NCBI GenBank assembly: GCA_051006995.1
Contig: JBPCSQ010000037.1
Coordinates: 62,001-126,000 of the forward strand
Source of the DNA: JAIQGF01 sp051006995
GTDB taxonomy: Bacteria > Acidobacteriota > Terriglobia > Terriglobales > Acidobacteriaceae
Length of the DNA stretch: 64,000 bases
Direction: 5' to 3'
Under the pieces are notes generated by a model that was not told the origin of the DNA, searched no databases, and saw nothing but the letters and a program-made list of their open reading frames with translations. How positions within the stretch are numbered: the first letter of the stretch is position 1; the number at the start of each line of letters is the position of its first letter. Position numbers and translations under genes: made by a program. Of this stretch, positions 45,956-55,023 are shown piece after piece.

Positions 45956-46807
45956 GTGGGCAACAAGTCCAGTTCCGTTGCCGAGGCGTTTACCGCTCTT
46001 GTCGGAAGACGCGTCGAGGACGACCGCATCCCGCTCGCCCGAGCGGCGCTGGTCATTGCGCGCACCGAATATCCCGAGCTCGATATCGAACAATACGAGC
46101 GCCGGCTGGAGCAATTGGCGGATCGCGTGAGCGCGCTACTTCCAGCCGCTGCCGACGCCCCGGAGACCATCGCCGCGCTCAATCGTGTGCTCTTTGACGA
46201 GGAAGGCTTTCGCGGCAATCGCGAGGAATACTACGACGCGCGCAATTCGTTCCTCAACGACGTGCTCGATCGCAAGCTCGGCATTCCCATCACGCTCGCG
46301 TTGGTCTACATGGAAGTGGCGCGCCGTGTCGAGTTCCCCCTCTTCGGCGTCGGCATGCCCGGACACTTCCTGCTCAAGCACTACGACGTGGACGGCCGCG
46401 AGACGCTGATGGACCCCTTCAACGTGGGCGCTATCGTCAGCGAGCGCGATTGCCAGAATCGTCTCGACGAAATTTATTCCGGCCAGCTGGCGCTGCAGCC
46501 GCAGTTCCTGATGACCGTCACTCGCCGCCAGATGCTGACCCGGATTCTCAACAACCTGAAACACATCTACCTGAGCGCGCGGAACTTCCGCCGGGCGGCG
46601 GAGATGGTGGACCTGGTGCTGGCGATTTATCCACGCTCCCCGGAAGACGTAAAGCAGCGCGCCGTGCTGCGCTACCAGCTGGGCCAGGTGCGCGGCGCGG
46701 TGGAGGATCTGGAAGATTATCTGAAGATGTCGCCGGACGCCTCCGACGCGGATGAAATCCGCGAGACAGCGCTGGCGCTGCGCAGGTCGCTGGCGACCTG
46801 GAATTAG
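45956..46807 (+). CDS. SirB1-like transglutaminase-core protein with TPR tail
   Basis: The protein has 283 residues, start GTG. The N-terminal part matches the SirB1/transglutaminase-like domain (FDEEGFRGNREEYYDARNSFLNDVLDRKLGIPITLALVYMEVARR, then GVGMPGHFLLKHY). Residues after about 195 form TPR-like helices (LTRILNNLKHIYLSARNFRRAAEMVDLVLAIYP). The typical catalytic Cys of active transglutaminases is not obvious. The function of this widespread family is not established. Confidence 0.85.
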   Translation: MGNKSSSVAEAFTALVGRRVEDDRIPLARAALVIARTEYPELDIEQYERRLEQLADRVSALLPAAADAPETIAALNRVLFDEEGFRGNREEYYDARNSFLNDVLDRKLGIPITLALVYMEVARRVEFPLFGVGMPGHFLLKHYDVDGRETLMDPFNVGAIVSERDCQNRLDEIYSGQLALQPQFLMTVTRRQMLTRILNNLKHIYLSARNFRRAAEMVDLVLAIYPRSPEDVKQRAVLRYQLGQVRGAVEDLEDYLKMSPDASDADEIRETALALRRSLATWN

Positions 46808-46888
46808 TCATAAGTCGCGAGTGCCGTGATCCCAAACCCCCAACGCGAAACTTGCTCAGAACTCGGGGGCTAGCGGCTCGGTACTAAG

Positions 46889-47761
46889 TCACCACATCGT
46901 AAGTTTCACGTTGTCAATCCACTCGTGCACGTCGCCGCCGTTGGCGCTCTGATCGAGCTGCCATTGCACGCCCACCGCATCCTGCCAGTTCTCGTGGCTG
47001 GGCTGATACGTTTTGTTGAAGTTATAGACCGTTCCGTCCACAACCAGCGTGTCGTAGGTATAGCTGTCGCTGCCTCGCTCGACGTACCACTGGATGTGAT
47101 GCCACGCCGCAGGTGTCATGCGCGAGCAGCCCACCGAACTCGGCATCCACTTGTTGTCCTTCTGGTCCCACAGGTCCCAGTGCCCGTTGCCGTAATTGCA
47201 TTGGCTGCCGACCATGAACTCTACGCCGCCGACGGACTGCCAGAAGTCGAACTCGGAGGTCCAGATGTTGGCCATGGAGGTCGGATCCCAATACACCCAG
47301 AAATCCCATAGGAAGTGGGTGGCGCCCGCGTGTCCCGGCATGGTTTTCCAGAACAGCGCGTTGGTCCACTGCGGACCTCCGACGTAGAACTCGCGGCTGT
47401 TGCCGCTCATGGCAGGCGTGGACACGTGTGTTGCCATCCAGAAGTTCGTGGTGTCGTTGGTGCCCTGCGCGCACACGCTGCAGGAATTCCACCCGTCGTC
47501 CTGCGCCTGGATCTGATCAATCACCTCGGCGCTTGCCGGCGGAGTTGGCAGATTCGAGTTGCCGGACGCCTGTGGTGCAGATGGCGCCGTGCTGCTGGCC
47601 GCGGCGGCAGGGGCCGCGACCGGCGCAGTACTTGGCGCCGTATTACTGGCGGTGGCCTGCGCGCTCGGAGCGGTAGGGTTCGCGCCAAAATTCTTGGGAG
47701 CGCCTCCGCATGCCGCGAGCACAAGAGAACACACGAGGGGAAGAGCGACGAGCTGCTTCAT
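46889..47761 (-). CDS. Lipoprotein with lectin/glucanase-like beta-sandwich
   Basis: The protein has 290 residues. Lipobox LAACGG gives Cys about residue 18. An Ala/Pro/Ser/Thr-rich linker (to about 75) precedes a beta-rich domain with many Trp and Asp (FYVGGPQWTNALFW, HFLWDFWVYWDP, WHHIQWYVERG, EWIDNVKLTMW). This fits a concanavalin-A-like or laminarinase-like fold; catalytic residues are not identifiable. It may bind or degrade polysaccharides outside the cell. Confidence 0.75.
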   Translation of the reverse strand: MKQLVALPLVCSLVLAACGGAPKNFGANPTAPSAQATASNTAPSTAPVAAPAAAASSTAPSAPQASGNSNLPTPPASAEVIDQIQAQDDGWNSCSVCAQGTNDTTNFWMATHVSTPAMSGNSREFYVGGPQWTNALFWKTMPGHAGATHFLWDFWVYWDPTSMANIWTSEFDFWQSVGGVEFMVGSQCNYGNGHWDLWDQKDNKWMPSSVGCSRMTPAAWHHIQWYVERGSDSYTYDTLVVDGTVYNFNKTYQPSHENWQDAVGVQWQLDQSANGGDVHEWIDNVKLTMW

Positions 47762-47980
47762 TAGCAGCAGCTTAGAGTGCGGTTACTGAGTCAACAATGA
47801 GGGGAACCCCTGATTTACCTTAAGTAAGTTTCTGAGTGTTCCTCAGGTGAAGCACCGAGGACAAGCGGTTGCCCAATCGGGTTAAGCAGCAGTAAGCGAA
47901 AGGAGTGACGAGCCAGGATGCTCAATGTGCACGGCTTATAGCGGCGGGAGTAGAAGCTGGCGAGGAGAAGCTTAGTTCAA
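47762..47980. other. Gap of 219 bases without a gene
   Basis: I see no gene, tRNA or strong terminator here. It contains CTTAAGTAAG at 47820, similar to the GTAAGT palindromes elsewhere, and should hold the promoter of the lectin-like lipoprotein gene. Confidence 0.4.
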
Positions 47981-48652
47981 CTAGCGCGGCGGCCCCGAGG
48001 GCGTATTCGGTTCTTGCCGCGACGGATTAATTCCGATGCTGCTCATGCCACGCAGCAGATCGATTTCCTGTCCGGTGAAGTTGTTGCGGTAATCGGGCGA
48101 GGCGAGGGCCTTCTGGCGCTGCTCCGGCGACATGATCTCCAGGTTGCGGAAGGCGCCGTTGAGCGCGCGCCGGCGATCGGGCGAAAGGTCACGGAACTGG
48201 CGGAACATACCGCGTACCTTCTGTTGCTGGTCGGGCGGTAGGTGCTCGAAAGTTTCCATGCGCTGGAGAACAGCGTCGCGGCGGTCCAGCGGCAGGCTAT
48301 TGAAGCGCTGCAGCCGATGCCTCATCTGTTCCTGGCGATCGGCTGGAAGGCGCTGAAAGTCGGGGTCCTGCTCCAGCGCTTTCATCTGCTGGTCCACAGG
48401 AAGATCCTGGTTTTTCCGGAGCCAGTCGCCCATGTGCGGGCCGGGCCCATGCAGCACAAATCCGCGCCGCGCTCCGGGAGGAGGCTGCTGCGGTGATTCC
48501 TGGGGAGTTACGGGTGCGAACTGCTTCGCCTGGGGCTGGTCCTGTTTCTCTTGCGTCTTGTCGGGACCGCGGCGCGGACGTCCTTGCGCGACGGCCAGTG
48601 AGGCCGCCATTAGCACGACGCCGATCATCGCAATGGATTTACCGAACCTCAT
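47981..48652 (-). CDS. DUF3106-like secreted protein
   Basis: The protein has 223 residues with a signal peptide (ends near AVAQ). The mature protein is Gln/Pro/Arg-rich and has a repeated helical motif of the type LPxDRRxxVLQRMETFEHLPPDQQQKVRGMFRQF, repeated three to four times, which is DUF3106. It resembles periplasmic stress proteins of the CpxP/Spy kind in composition. It is the third gene of the sigma/anti-sigma operon and is probably one of its targets or a sensor part. Confidence 0.85.
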   Translation of the reverse strand: MRFGKSIAMIGVVLMAASLAVAQGRPRRGPDKTQEKQDQPQAKQFAPVTPQESPQQPPPGARRGFVLHGPGPHMGDWLRKNQDLPVDQQMKALEQDPDFQRLPADRQEQMRHRLQRFNSLPLDRRDAVLQRMETFEHLPPDQQQKVRGMFRQFRDLSPDRRRALNGAFRNLEIMSPEQRQKALASPDYRNNFTGQEIDLLRGMSSIGINPSRQEPNTPSGPPR

Positions 48653-49116
48653 TGCTGCGCGTTGCTTCCTTCCAGGCCGTCCAGCAGTTCGAAATCGGCG
48701 AGCATTTCGTGGTTCTTGTCCAAATACTGTAGGTCGCCGACGGCGGTGCCTGGCTTGATTGGAACGAAAGCCTGTTTGCTCTGCTCGTTCTGAACCCGGC
48801 CGCCGCCCTCGATCAGTCCGATTCCGGCAACCAGGAGAGCAGCCAGGCTAAGAGCGAGTGCGGGCTTGCGCAGCCAGGCCAGCCATCCCACCGGACGAGA
48901 CTCCTCTTCGCGTAAGCGGGCGCGCAGGCGGGTATAGAAATACGGGCTGGTATCCTCCGGCGCCTTCCACTCGTCCAGCAGCGCCATGGTCTTCCGCAAC
49001 GAGGCCAGTTCGGCGGAACAAGAGGCGCAGGCATTCAGGTGATCGCGGAGTTCGCCCGGGGCGGGCTCGGCGCTCATCCAGTCCAGGAAATGCTCGCGAA
49101 CATGACTGCAATTCAT
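48649..49116 (-). CDS. Anti-sigma factor with zinc-finger domain
   Basis: The protein has 155 residues. The N-terminal zinc anti-sigma (ZAS) motif is HLNACASC, with an earlier His. One membrane helix lies at about 84-102 (PALALSLAALLVAGIGL). It would hold the ECF sigma factor at the membrane until a signal arrives. Its start follows the sigma gene by 7 bases and its stop overlaps the start of the DUF3106 gene (ATGA). Confidence 0.9.
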   Translation of the reverse strand: MNCSHVREHFLDWMSAEPAPGELRDHLNACASCSAELASLRKTMALLDEWKAPEDTSPYFYTRLRARLREEESRPVGWLAWLRKPALALSLAALLVAGIGLIEGGGRVQNEQSKQAFVPIKPGTAVGDLQYLDKNHEMLADFELLDGLEGSNAQQ

Positions 49117-49123
49117 AACTACC

Positions 49124-49891
49124 TCAGACGAAGTCCTTCAATTTATCGCGCAACGTCTCGTACGCGCGGAAAAGCAATGATTTGGTGGCCGATTCACTGA
49201 GCTTGAGGACCTCGGCGATCTGGCGATAGTCCATGCCCTCGTACTTGTGCATGAGCACGGCCATGCGCTGGCGCTCGGGCAAATTCTCCACGTGCTGGCG
49301 GATGGCGGCAAGCCGCTCGCGGCGCAACAGCACCTGCTCGGCGTTAGGCGTCATGTCGGCCAGATCGGGCAGCACGCCGGTTTCGGCGTCCGGCACGTCC
49401 AGGTTGACCGCCAGCTCCGGGCGTTCGTGCTTGGTATCGCGCGCGTGATTGACCGCCAGGTTGGTGGCGATCCGGTACAACCAGGTGCTGAACTTGGCCT
49501 CGGCGTTGTAGGTCTCGCGCGAGCGGTATACCCGAAGAAATACCTCCTGCGCCAACTCCTCCGCGACCGAAGTATTGTGGGTCATGCGGTACATAAAGCT
49601 CAGCATCGAACGGCGATACTTGCGCACCAGGTATTCGTACGCGGCCGTGTCGCCCGCCTTCACCCGGAGCATGACATCAGCATCGGCGAGCGACTCGTAA
49701 TCGACACCCGGCGCCAGCTGCACTTCGGCGCCGCGCTCGTGCCGTTGCAGAGGGAGCAACCCACGGTCAATGGCCACGCTGCTCACATCTGAACTAACCC
49801 CCGGCGGGCGCGAAAGTTGCGGGTCGGACGGGGGCTCAAAGCGACTGCCGGAGCCGGCCAGTGGGTCGGGTTGGGGAAACAGATTCGCCAT
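49124..49891 (-). CDS. ECF sigma factor (RpoE-like)
   Basis: The protein has 255 residues, longer than usual because of a disordered N terminus of about 70 residues. Sigma-2 is at about 80-145 (ELAQEVFLRVYRSRETYNAEAKFSTWLYRIATN) and sigma-4 at about 195-250 (LPERQRMAVLMHKYEGMDYRQIAEVLKLSESATKSLLFRA). The stop is followed by an anti-sigma gene with a zinc motif and by a DUF3106 gene. An inverted repeat GTAAGTG-GT-CACTTAC lies 51 bases before the start. Confidence 0.93.
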   Translation of the reverse strand: MANLFPQPDPLAGSGSRFEPPSDPQLSRPPGVSSDVSSVAIDRGLLPLQRHERGAEVQLAPGVDYESLADADVMLRVKAGDTAAYEYLVRKYRRSMLSFMYRMTHNTSVAEELAQEVFLRVYRSRETYNAEAKFSTWLYRIATNLAVNHARDTKHERPELAVNLDVPDAETGVLPDLADMTPNAEQVLLRRERLAAIRQHVENLPERQRMAVLMHKYEGMDYRQIAEVLKLSESATKSLLFRAYETLRDKLKDFV

Positions 49892-49941
49892 GGCTACCGC
49901 GGCCTATTATCGCCTGCGGCGGGTAAATAGGACAGCTCGAC

Positions 49942-49957
49942 GTAAGTGGTCACTTAC
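49942..49957. promoter_or_regulatory. Inverted repeat GTAAGTG-GT-CACTTAC before the ECF sigma gene
   Basis: Perfect 7-base arms with a 2-base centre, in the 80-base gap between the histidine kinase gene and the sigma operon. The same half-site occurs as a perfect palindrome at 9918. Confidence 0.5.
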
Positions 49958-49971
49958 ACGCAAATGGCCCA

Positions 49972-51531
49972 TCAGGCGACTTTGGGAATATCCCCCGGAG
50001 TGATGGAAACCTCTACCGGCTTAGGCTCCGTCGGCAGAAAAATGCGGAACGTCGTTCCTGAGGCCCCCGGACGAACGGAGCTGCGGCAACGGATGGACCC
50101 CCCGTGGGCCTTGATGATGCCTTGCGAGACCCACAGACCCAGCCCCGTGCCCTTCTCACCCTTGGTGGTCTGAAAGAGCTGAAACAAGCGGGAGCGCACC
50201 GGGGCAGGAATGCCGGGGCCGTTGTCACAGATCACGACGTTAATGCCAGCCCGCATGGTGCTCCAATTCAAGCCATGGCGAACACGGATCAGCAGGCGAG
50301 TGCCGCTGGTAGATAAGGCGTCGGCGGCGTTGAGGATCAAGTTCGAGAATACCTGGCGAAGCTCGCCGGCGACGGCAGGCAGCGATTCGTGCGTGTCATA
50401 GTGCTTTTCGACCTCGATGCCAAGCAGTTGGAACTTGCGACCATAGAGCGCGAGCACGTTGTCGATGACGTCGGGAATGATGACTGCGGATTGAAGCCGC
50501 TCGTCCTGGCGGTAGAAGCCCAGCGTCAGCTTGGTAATCTGGGTGACGCGCTGGAGCTCCTCCTGGGCGGTGGTGACCAGATCGCGAGTCTGGTGGTCGA
50601 GCGAGGTCGCCTGCTCAATCAGGAACAGGGCATTGAGGACCGTTTCCAGGGGATTATTGATTTCGTGCGCTACCGTGGCCGCCATGCGCCCGGCCACAGC
50701 CAACTTCTCCGCCTTGCGCAGTTCTTCTTCGGCGCGCTTGCGCTCGCTCAGGTCGCGCAGCACCACGGTATAGAGCTTCTGACCGGCGGCTTCGACCTGG
50801 GAAATGGTGGCCTCAATGGGGAATTGCTCTCCGTCGGAGCGGAGCGCATTGAGAGTTCGCGGCGAATACATGGATCGCGAGGTGATGCCGGTGTGGCCGA
50901 AATTTCGGATGTGAACGCGATGCGCGGCGCGCAAGTCCTCCGGAATGAGAATATCGAGCGGTTGCCCCATGAGCTGCTGGGCGCGGTAGCCAAAGATGCG
51001 TTCCGCCGCGCGATTGAACAGAACGACGCGCTGTTCCTCATCCACCGTGATGATGGCATCCATGGTGGAGTCGATGATGGCCGCCAGCCGCGCCTGGCTG
51101 ACGCGCAACTCCTCGTAGGCGTGGCTCATCTCCTCGCTGGTTGGCGGAGACGCTTCGGAGGGAGAGACAGGAGGCGGAGTCTTTGCCAGCTCCAGCATCC
51201 CGGCAATCTTCTCGAGGAACGCGCGGGGGCCTTCGAGTTTGCTCAGGAAGGCATCGGCATGCTCGATATCCGCGGGAATCTCAGTGGTGCCGGAGAGGAT
51301 GAGGATGGGCACCTCGGGCTTAAGCCGGCGCAGTTGGCTGGCCAGATGAGTGCCCGTACCGCGCCCGAGGATATGATCGGAAACAACGAGATCAAATGGA
51401 TCGGCGCGGAACTTGCGGAGGGCTTCGTCCACCGTGGTCGCAGTGGTGACCGAGTGCCCGCTCCGTTCCAGGATTTGTGCCCGGAGACGGAGGGCTGCCG
51501 GTTCATCATCCACGCACAGAATGCGTGCCAT
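49972..51531 (-). CDS. REC-PAS-histidine kinase hybrid
   Basis: The protein has 519 residues. Receiver domain at 3-118 with phosphoacceptor Asp52 (VVSDHIL), PAS domain at about 145-262 (AAIIDSTMDAIITVDEEQRVVLFNRAAERIFGY), then HisKA with His289 in VAHEINNPLE and a HATPase domain (NLILNAADALS, DNGPGIP, GTGLGLW). No membrane segment, so it is a cytoplasmic sensor regulated through its own receiver. Start ATG. It is on the same strand as the sigma operon, 80 bases before it. Confidence 0.93.
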   Translation of the reverse strand: MARILCVDDEPAALRLRAQILERSGHSVTTATTVDEALRKFRADPFDLVVSDHILGRGTGTHLASQLRRLKPEVPILILSGTTEIPADIEHADAFLSKLEGPRAFLEKIAGMLELAKTPPPVSPSEASPPTSEEMSHAYEELRVSQARLAAIIDSTMDAIITVDEEQRVVLFNRAAERIFGYRAQQLMGQPLDILIPEDLRAAHRVHIRNFGHTGITSRSMYSPRTLNALRSDGEQFPIEATISQVEAAGQKLYTVVLRDLSERKRAEEELRKAEKLAVAGRMAATVAHEINNPLETVLNALFLIEQATSLDHQTRDLVTTAQEELQRVTQITKLTLGFYRQDERLQSAVIIPDVIDNVLALYGRKFQLLGIEVEKHYDTHESLPAVAGELRQVFSNLILNAADALSTSGTRLLIRVRHGLNWSTMRAGINVVICDNGPGIPAPVRSRLFQLFQTTKGEKGTGLGLWVSQGIIKAHGGSIRCRSSVRPGASGTTFRIFLPTEPKPVEVSITPGDIPKVA

Positions 51532-51665
51532 AGACCGCCATCCTCCTCAAACCGCCACGAATATACTGTAGCGAGCCCGGCCATTCCTTTCAATGCGCCA
51601 GCGCAACAATTGCGCGGAGGCCGGGTTGCAGGTACTCAAGTCCGAAGCCGGTGAGGCCCGATCGC

Positions 51666-52760
51666 ATGACCCCATCCTCAAGATGCAAGCGCGGCAGCCT
51701 ACTGTTGTGTCCGTTGCTCTGGGCCGTAGTGCCCCTGCTCGCCCAGCAAATGCCGACGTTTCGCTCCGACGTGAAGGTGGTCAATGTGCTGGCCACGGTG
51801 CGCGATAAGAAGGGCAACATCGTCAACACGCTCAACAAGGACGATTTTGTCCTGGAAGAGGACGGCAAGCCGCAGACCATCAAGTATTTCTCGCGCGACA
51901 CTGACCTGCCACTCACGCTTGGGCTGCTGGTGGACACCAGCTATAGCCAGTTGCAGGCGCTGGAGAGCGAAAAGCGCGCCAGCGGATCATTCGTGAACAA
52001 CGTGCTGCGGGAGGGGAAGGACTCGGTGTTCCTGATCCATTTCGACTTTGAGGTCGAACTGCTGCAGGATGTCACTTCGTCGCGCGACAAGATGGTTTCG
52101 GCGCTGCAGTTGTTGCAGGCGCCGGAGATGCAGTCGCACGGCGGATATCCGGGAGGACGCGGCGGCGGGCGGCGCGGCGGCGGCTCCGGTGGCGGTACAT
52201 TGCTGTACGACTCGATCTATCTAGCCTCGGATGAAGTAGTGGGGCGCCAGCAGGGACGCAAAGCAATCATCGTGCTGACCGATGGTGTGGATCATGGCAG
52301 CAAGATGTCGCTGGACCGCGCGATTGAAACTGCGCAGCGGGCCGATGTGATGGTCTACTCCGTTTATTTTGAGGGGCAGGAAGGCGGTTTTCAGCGGCCA
52401 ATTTGGGGGGGCGGAGGGGGACGTCGTGGGGGAGGCTGGCCCGGCGGTGGCGGACGTTTCCCGCAGCCCACGTCATCCGGATCGTCGGATGAGGGAAAGA
52501 AGATCCTGGAGCGACTGTCGCGGCAGACTGGCGGCCGCATGTTCACGGTATCGAAGAAGCAGCCGATCGAGCAGATCTACTCCCAGATCCAGGATGAGCT
52601 GCGCAGCCAGTACAATCTCGGCTACTCTCCGCAGCGCACCGGCGACAACACTGCCGACTATCATCAGATCCGGGTTACGACCAAAGAGAAGGACCTGAAG
52701 GTGCAGGCGCGCGAAGGCTACTACGGGTCGCGGCAGGTAGCGGAGAGGCGGGGCGACTAG
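51666..52760 (+). CDS. Secreted VWFA domain protein of acidobacterial type
   Basis: The protein has 364 residues with a signal peptide (LLWAVVPLLAQ). The VWFA-related Acidobacterial domain (TIGR03436 type) starts TFRSDVKVVNVLATVRDKKGN, with LTLGLLVDTSYSQ as the metal-site (MIDAS-like DxSxS) motif and IIVLTDGVDHGS later. Two Gly/Arg-rich loops (about residues 160-175 and 247-270) break the domain. The protein ends with the conserved ELRSQYNLGYSP segment. These proteins are numerous in acidobacteria; a binding role outside the cell is assumed. An alternative start (GTG 51651) adds five residues. Confidence 0.88.
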   Translation: MTPSSRCKRGSLLLCPLLWAVVPLLAQQMPTFRSDVKVVNVLATVRDKKGNIVNTLNKDDFVLEEDGKPQTIKYFSRDTDLPLTLGLLVDTSYSQLQALESEKRASGSFVNNVLREGKDSVFLIHFDFEVELLQDVTSSRDKMVSALQLLQAPEMQSHGGYPGGRGGGRRGGGSGGGTLLYDSIYLASDEVVGRQQGRKAIIVLTDGVDHGSKMSLDRAIETAQRADVMVYSVYFEGQEGGFQRPIWGGGGGRRGGGWPGGGGRFPQPTSSGSSDEGKKILERLSRQTGGRMFTVSKKQPIEQIYSQIQDELRSQYNLGYSPQRTGDNTADYHQIRVTTKEKDLKVQAREGYYGSRQVAERRGD

Positions 52761-52823
52761 ACCCAAGCGCTGCCGCATGTTGGCGCGCATCATGCGGGGA
52801 ATTCGGTGGCATCATTTCTTGGC

Positions 52824-52979
52824 ATGCGCCGCCGCAAGATCGACTTCGCTACTGTCCATCGCAAAGCGCAAGAGGCACGGCAAGAATCGGAACGCGCGAT
52901 TGACCAGGCCAAGCGTCTTCGCGATACTTTCGAACGGCTCCGCCGCCAAATCGAGCAGCGCTCCAGGAAGTCGGCATAA
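52824..52979 (+). CDS. Small coiled-coil protein, 51 residues
   Basis: A short frame begins MRRRKIDFATVHRKAQEARQ and continues as a strongly charged amphipathic helix to SRKSA. The gap from 52761 to 53065 has no other gene. No Shine-Dalgarno is clear. Composition and helix regularity argue for a real small protein, but it is unproven. Confidence 0.4.
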   Translation: MRRRKIDFATVHRKAQEARQESERAIDQAKRLRDTFERLRRQIEQRSRKSA

Positions 52980-53065
52980 AGTTCGTACTCCCCGTGCGGT
53001 CACCTCGCATGTATGACCAACGTAATTACTTCCCAAGGCGGCAATCGCGCCTATAATTCCACTTC

Positions 53066-53338
53066 ATGACTCCTGGCCGTAAAAGATCCCTGAACCAAGG
53101 CGAGGCGCTGAAGGCAGCCGAGGTCCGCATCATCGCCGACCTCCGCATCATGCACGCCAAAGTGGATGAGCTCTACCACATCGCCGGGGTGCTGCAACAG
53201 CGCCACACCGAGGGCGACATTCACGCCTACGCCGACGCTCCTGTACTGGCGGAGGACATCCGCAAGGTGGACGAGCTGTACCTGTGGTTCGTTAAGCTGA
53301 AGCGCTCGATGAACGGCGTGGCCAACGGCACTCGTTAG
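53066..53338 (+). CDS. Hypothetical helical protein
   Basis: The protein has 90 residues, helical, with the regular pattern RIIADLRIMHAKVDELYHIAGVLQ and KVDELYLWFVKLKRSM. No family recognised. A perfect TATAAT (53052-53057) ends only 8 bases before the ATG, so the mRNA could be leaderless. Confidence 0.6.
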   Translation: MTPGRKRSLNQGEALKAAEVRIIADLRIMHAKVDELYHIAGVLQQRHTEGDIHAYADAPVLAEDIRKVDELYLWFVKLKRSMNGVANGTR

Positions 53339-53451
53339 GTTAAGCCACTTTGCGGGCGTGAGCGAGGCGAAGCCGAGCGCGAGTCCGCAGGCGAAATCCC
53401 GAGCGTAGCGAGGGACCTCTGCCGGGCCAATCCAAAAGACAAAAGAAACGA

Positions 53452-53526
<75 letters not shown>

Positions 53527-53769
53527 ACTGATTCTCTTGATTCTAACATTCGCCACCGCCGAGAATCACTCCGAGACGATGCACACGGGCAGATGTTTTC
53601 GCTGACTACACCCATGGCAACGCACCGGCGACGATTTGGAACGGCGCATGCGCCGACATCCGCCGTCCCTAATTGCTAACAAACCATTAGCAACCCTGTA
53701 AACCTCTGCAGGCCGGGGCACATCCGAATAAATCGCCGGCCAGAGCTGTTGGATTGCCGGCACACGGCC

Positions 53770-54990
53770 ATGAAAACCAGATTGCGAACGCCCCGTTTCG
53801 TAGACGCGTGCCTGGCGGCATTTCTTATCCTACTGCTCATCCTGATGGAGACATCCTGCGGAGGTATGGGAGGCGCGACCACTGCCTCGGCAGCTCCGAC
53901 CGCGACTGTCACGCCGCCTGCCCCAGCGCCGGCGGTGGCGCCGACCGTGGTTTTCACCGCGAGCCCGACGACGATCCAGCCGGGACAATCCACGACCCTG
54001 ACGTGGCAGACGCAGAACGCGACCAGCGCCACTCTCCAGTCCAGCACCGTGAATCTGAGCGGCACGATGCAGATGTCGCCCGCGGCGACGACTACCTACG
54101 TGCTGAGCGCGACGGGGCCGGGCGGGGCGCAGCAGGCTTCGGTGACGGTCACCGTGGCGCCGGCGACCATTCAGCACGTGGCCATCGTGCTGCTGGAGAA
54201 CAAGAATTACTCGCAGGTGATTGGCAGCTCCAGCATGCCGTACCTGAACTCGCTGGCGACACAATACGCCGTCGCCCAGAACTACTTTGCCAACGGCACC
54301 GAATCGCTCCCGAACTACTTCATGCTGACCGTGGGCGACACGGTGACCACGACCGCCGGCTACACCGGTCCGTACACCGGAGATAACATCGTCCGCGAGC
54401 TGGTGAAGGCCGGTAAAACGTGGAAAGCGTACGCGCAAAGCCTTCCCTCGGCCGGGTACCTGGGCGACAATGCCTACCCGTACGAAAAGGTGCATAACCC
54501 ATTCGCGTACTTCTCCGATGTAGTCAACGATTCGACCCAGGCGCAGAACATCGTGCCGTTTACCCAACTGGCCACGGATATCTCCGCTGGTAAACTGCCG
54601 AACTATATCTTCATCATTCCCGACAACCAGACCAACACGCACGACTGCCCGCCCAACATGAGCAGTTGCACGCTGAGCGACACGCTCAGCTACTGCGATA
54701 AGTGGCTCAAGGCGAACATTGACCCGTTGCTGCAGACCAGCACGTTTCAGAACTCGGGAATTCTGGTCATTACCTTTGACGAGTCCTACGATTCCACCGT
54801 GAACGGCGGCGGCCACGTGCCCACCGTGGTGGCGGGCGCCAAGGTGAAGAACGGCTACGGGACCATGACCTTCTTCCAGCACCAGAGCACCCTGCGGATG
54901 ATGATGAAGGCGCTGGGATTTACCACTTACATCGGCGCGGCCGCCAACGCCCCCGACATGGACGAGATGTTCAGCAGCACCATCCCCTAG
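53770..54990 (+). CDS. Secreted phosphoesterase (phospholipase C/acid phosphatase AcpA-like)
   Basis: The protein has 406 residues with an N-terminal membrane or lipobox segment (LMETSCGG). Residues about 55-125 form an Ig-like domain (TVVFTASPTTIQPGQSTTLTW). The phosphoesterase domain starts IQHVAIVLLENKNYSQVIG and has NYFANGTESLPNYFMLTVGDT, IIPDNQTNTHDC and LVITFDESYD, which match the alkaline-phosphatase-superfamily (PF04185) core. It likely releases phosphate from lipids or other esters outside the cell. The start at the second Met gives a typical signal peptide. Confidence 0.88.
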   Translation: MKTRLRTPRFVDACLAAFLILLLILMETSCGGMGGATTASAAPTATVTPPAPAPAVAPTVVFTASPTTIQPGQSTTLTWQTQNATSATLQSSTVNLSGTMQMSPAATTTYVLSATGPGGAQQASVTVTVAPATIQHVAIVLLENKNYSQVIGSSSMPYLNSLATQYAVAQNYFANGTESLPNYFMLTVGDTVTTTAGYTGPYTGDNIVRELVKAGKTWKAYAQSLPSAGYLGDNAYPYEKVHNPFAYFSDVVNDSTQAQNIVPFTQLATDISAGKLPNYIFIIPDNQTNTHDCPPNMSSCTLSDTLSYCDKWLKANIDPLLQTSTFQNSGILVITFDESYDSTVNGGGHVPTVVAGAKVKNGYGTMTFFQHQSTLRMMMKALGFTTYIGAAANAPDMDEMFSSTIP

Positions 54991-55023
54991 CCCGTATAAT
55001 CCGTTCTTTCTTGCGGAGGAACT

